DNA of 13,039 nt from the NCBI GenBank assembly GCA_934636045.1, contig CAKTZP010000053.1, positions 1 to 13,039 on the forward strand, given 5' to 3'. Source of the stretch: an uncultured Oscillospiraceae bacterium. GTDB taxonomy: Bacteria > Bacillota > Clostridia > Oscillospirales > Oscillospiraceae. Below, piece after piece: positions 11,385-13,039 of this stretch (within the stretch, counting starts at the first letter, position 1; each line of letters begins with the position of its first letter). Below the pieces are notes generated by a model that did not search any database, was not told the origin of the DNA, and worked only from the letters and a program-made list of their open reading frames with translations. The position numbers and the translations under genes were made by a program.

Positions 11385-12566
11385 TCAATCCTCCGCTTTC
11401 ATAAGTTTCATTACATTGACATTTGTGACCACAAAGCACGCCACCGCCGCGCCGAGCAGGAACAGCCCCAGCAGCAGTCCCGCGCTCCTGACAGCGTCAA
11501 GCGGGTAGTTGCCCTCGATGGCAAAGGCGACCCCCGCGCCGATGGCAGCACCGAGCAGCGCCAGCAGCAGCTCCTCGCCGAACACCTGCCCGAAAATACC
11601 GAGCTGCTTGCGCCCGATGCAGCGCATGACCGCAAATTCGCGTTTGCGCCCGCGCGTGGTCAGGTACGCCGCGAGGAAGCCCACGCCTGCGAACAGCGCC
11701 AGCAAAATCGGCAGCAGCAGGCGCAGCGTCTTGAGATTCGACTCAAATTCGCTCACCGACGCGGTGAATTCCTCGTCGTGGACGATCACGCCGTAGGTTT
11801 TCCAGTTGAGCTGATTGGTCAGCTTCGGCACGACGAACGTCTTATAAATTTCCGTCTTACATTCCTCTAAACGCGTGTTGTCGCGGATGTCGAACGAGCA
11901 GGAATCGACGTAAAAGCTCTCCGACTGACCGTCCTGCATCGTCGCGTAAAACGGGCACCAGATCGTCGTGCCCGTCTGCCCGCGGACTGTGCCGACGATT
12001 TTTAATGGAACAGGGTCGCCGATGTAGTCGATCGTGACGGCGGGGTCACCGTCTGCGTCTGTCTGCGCCGTCAGGAGCATACTTTCAGGGACGACGCAGA
12101 CGCGCTCCGTGCCGCCGAACAGGTCCTCCGACCAGCCGTTGAAGAACGTGACCTCCGCGCCGGAAACTGCGTCGAACGCGCTGTCCGAAGCAAGGCTCAG
12201 GATGCGGCAGAGGGTCGTGTCCTTCGGACTTTGCAGGAGCATTGAGGCCTTGGCGCGGACGTTTTTCGCGCCCTCGTCGGCGTAGCAGCCGCGCTCGTGC
12301 CGGTAGCCCATCAGCATGTCGACAAAGGCGCTGACCATGTTAAGCTTGTTGCTTGACGCGCCCTGCGCATCGGTGACGACGCAGTGGATCGGCGTGTTTT
12401 CGATCATGTCCGCCATCGCGCGTTCCTGCCGCAGCGCAAGGTTCTGTAACAGCGCCGCCGAGAACACACCCAGCGCCGCCAGCAGCAGGAGCAGCAGACT
12501 GACCCCCTTCCGCCGCCAAAGCACCGCCAACGTCATCCACCGCAGGGCCGACCCGCTTTTCCTCAT
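11385..12566 (-). CDS. FtsX/MacB-like ABC transporter permease
   Basis: A 393-residue permease with the MacB layout: one N-terminal membrane helix (about 20-42), a large extracytoplasmic domain (about 45-280) and three C-terminal helices (about 281-303, 327-350, 361-384). The cytoplasmic loop TTRGRKREFAVMRCIG (303-318) is the FtsX-family coupling segment. It pairs with the ATPase directly downstream. In Gram-positive bacteria such pairs act in antimicrobial peptide resistance, lipoprotein or cell-wall functions; the substrate is not evident. The start at 12566 has AAGGAG upstream; the frame runs 49 codons further into repeat DNA, which is not coding. No two-component or BceS/R-type genes are in view. 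The promoter was not identified, so the unit may begin beyond the window. Confidence 0.9.
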   Translation of the reverse strand: MRKSGSALRWMTLAVLWRRKGVSLLLLLLAALGVFSAALLQNLALRQERAMADMIENTPIHCVVTDAQGASSNKLNMVSAFVDMLMGYRHERGCYADEGAKNVRAKASMLLQSPKDTTLCRILSLASDSAFDAVSGAEVTFFNGWSEDLFGGTERVCVVPESMLLTAQTDADGDPAVTIDYIGDPVPLKIVGTVRGQTGTTIWCPFYATMQDGQSESFYVDSCSFDIRDNTRLEECKTEIYKTFVVPKLTNQLNWKTYGVIVHDEEFTASVSEFESNLKTLRLLLPILLALFAGVGFLAAYLTTRGRKREFAVMRCIGRKQLGIFGQVFGEELLLALLGAAIGAGVAFAIEGNYPLDAVRSAGLLLGLFLLGAAVACFVVTNVNVMKLMKAED

Positions 12567-12607
12567 GTGATCACTCCTTCTTTCAGCAAAATCAACAGGC
12601 CCCCCGG

Positions 12608-12679
12608 CGGGCTGAGGGCAGCCCACCCTACGCAGGAATCGACAGATGCTGCGCCCAATCCAAAATTCTGCGTAGGGCG
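12608..12679. repeat. 72-bp direct repeat, copy A
   Basis: This is a gene-free stretch upstream of the permease (12567-13039). Copy A matches copy B (12821-12892) at all but two of 72 positions. Each copy has inner inverted arms CCCTACGCAG and CTGCGTAGGG near its ends, with one flanking mismatch here. Confidence 0.85.
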
Positions 12680-12757
12680 GGGCGTCGAGGACGCCGCCCC
12701 CTACAAGGTGCACACCTCCGACCCCGGCCTGTAGGGGACGGCGTCCTCGACGTCCCG
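12678..12757. repeat. 28-bp inverted repeat between the two direct repeats
   Basis: The arms 12678-12705 and 12730-12757 are inverted copies with two mismatches (one of them G:T), separated by 24 nt. The left arm is also nearly self-complementary: GTAGGG...CCCTAC around GTCGAGGAC (12672-12704). The design resembles dispersed GTAGGGG-type palindromes of GC-rich clostridia; this comparison is from memory. Confidence 0.8.
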
Positions 12758-12820
12758 AGCCTCACGCCGCAGCGCATGTTGCGATACGGTTTGCAGTAAA
12801 ATCGAAGGTGCGAACAGCGA

Positions 12821-12892
12821 CGGGCTGAGGGCAGCCCGCCCTACGCAGGAATCGACAGATGCTGCGCCTAATCCAAAATTCTGCGTAGGGCG
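12821..12892. repeat. 72-bp direct repeat, copy B
   Basis: This is the second copy of the unit at 12608-12679. Its terminal arms CGCCCTACGCAG (12837-12848) and CTGCGTAGGGCG (12881-12892) form a perfect 12-bp inverted repeat with a 32-nt loop. The sequence diverges from copy A right after the last arm. Confidence 0.85.
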
Positions 12893-12896
12893 CGAT

Positions 12897-12957
12897 GCCC
12901 ACATCGCGTCGCGAAGACCGGATGCAGAATCGATCGCCCACGCGGGCCGATGTGGGC
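12897..12957. repeat. 9-bp inverted repeat (GCCCACATC/GATGTGGGC) at the right edge
   Basis: The arms 12897-12905 and 12949-12957 are perfect inverted copies about 43 nt apart, directly following copy B. It belongs to the same repeat cluster. Nothing recognisable follows up to 13039. Confidence 0.55.
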
Positions 12958-13039
12958 CTCGACCCCTGCAACGGCACACCGTCCGATCTCGCAGCCGCAG
13001 GAACCTCACTTTCTCTGCATCAAATTCTGCCTTGCCGTT

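Noticed and set aside
12701..13009. 102-codon minus-strand open frame and the 49-codon upstream extension of the permease
   Set aside because: Both are translations of the 72-bp repeats and palindromes; the permease has a clear AAGGAG-ATG start at 12566.

Overview
The window looks like part of a GC-rich, low-redundancy Firmicutes chromosome, most likely a gut clostridium of the Oscillospiraceae/Ruminococcaceae type. The reasons are strong AGGAGG ribosome binding sites, SigA-type promoters often carrying a TGn extended -10, a Firmicutes-style LexA, two copies of the Firmicutes consensus parS site, a Hol_Tox-like type I toxin, and GC-rich intergenic repeats. The taxonomic placement is inference; no rRNA gene is present.

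Left part (1-6240), all major genes leftward. The window opens in the first 13 codons of rpmH (ribosomal protein L34) with a strong upstream promoter. To its right lie a DUF6512-like membrane protein and then a compact candidate type I toxin-antitoxin locus: a 29-residue hydrophobic peptide on the + strand, its Shine-Dalgarno sequence inside a hairpin, and a convergent antisense RNA of about 100 nt with its own promoter and terminator. A tightly packed leftward block follows: lexA, parA, parB, a one-TM coiled-coil protein and serS. parB overlaps the coiled-coil gene by 8 bp. A perfect parS lies between lexA and parA and is also the stem of the lexA terminator. Upstream of lexA is a PflA-like radical SAM protein.

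Middle (6241-8760), rightward. A divergent promoter drives rlmD (23S rRNA uracil-C5 methyltransferase), and a second perfect parS lies in its leader against the ribosome binding site. A Nudix hydrolase and a YbaK-type Cys-tRNA(Pro) deacylase follow. A hairpin with its T-tract on the minus strand separates this unit from the next gene.

Right part (8764-13039), accessory in character. A divergent XRE regulator/SLOG-like protein pair shares a short AT-rich intergenic region with an 11-bp inverted repeat over the SLOG promoter -10. A perfect-consensus promoter then drives a histidine-rich metal-binding protein and a CooT-family nickel-binding protein, which resemble a CooJ/CooT nickel-delivery pair although no CO dehydrogenase gene is visible. 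After a strong terminator comes a block of tandem and hairpin repeats, then a leftward MacB/FtsX-type ABC transporter (permease plus ATPase), and finally a 470-bp gene-free stretch packed with a second family of direct and inverted repeats.

No tRNA, rRNA, CRISPR array, transposase or convincing DnaA-box cluster was seen. The most unusual points are the TA locus interlocked with the 3' end of serS, the parS-terminator hybrid, the His-rich/CooT pair, and the XRE/SLOG pair.
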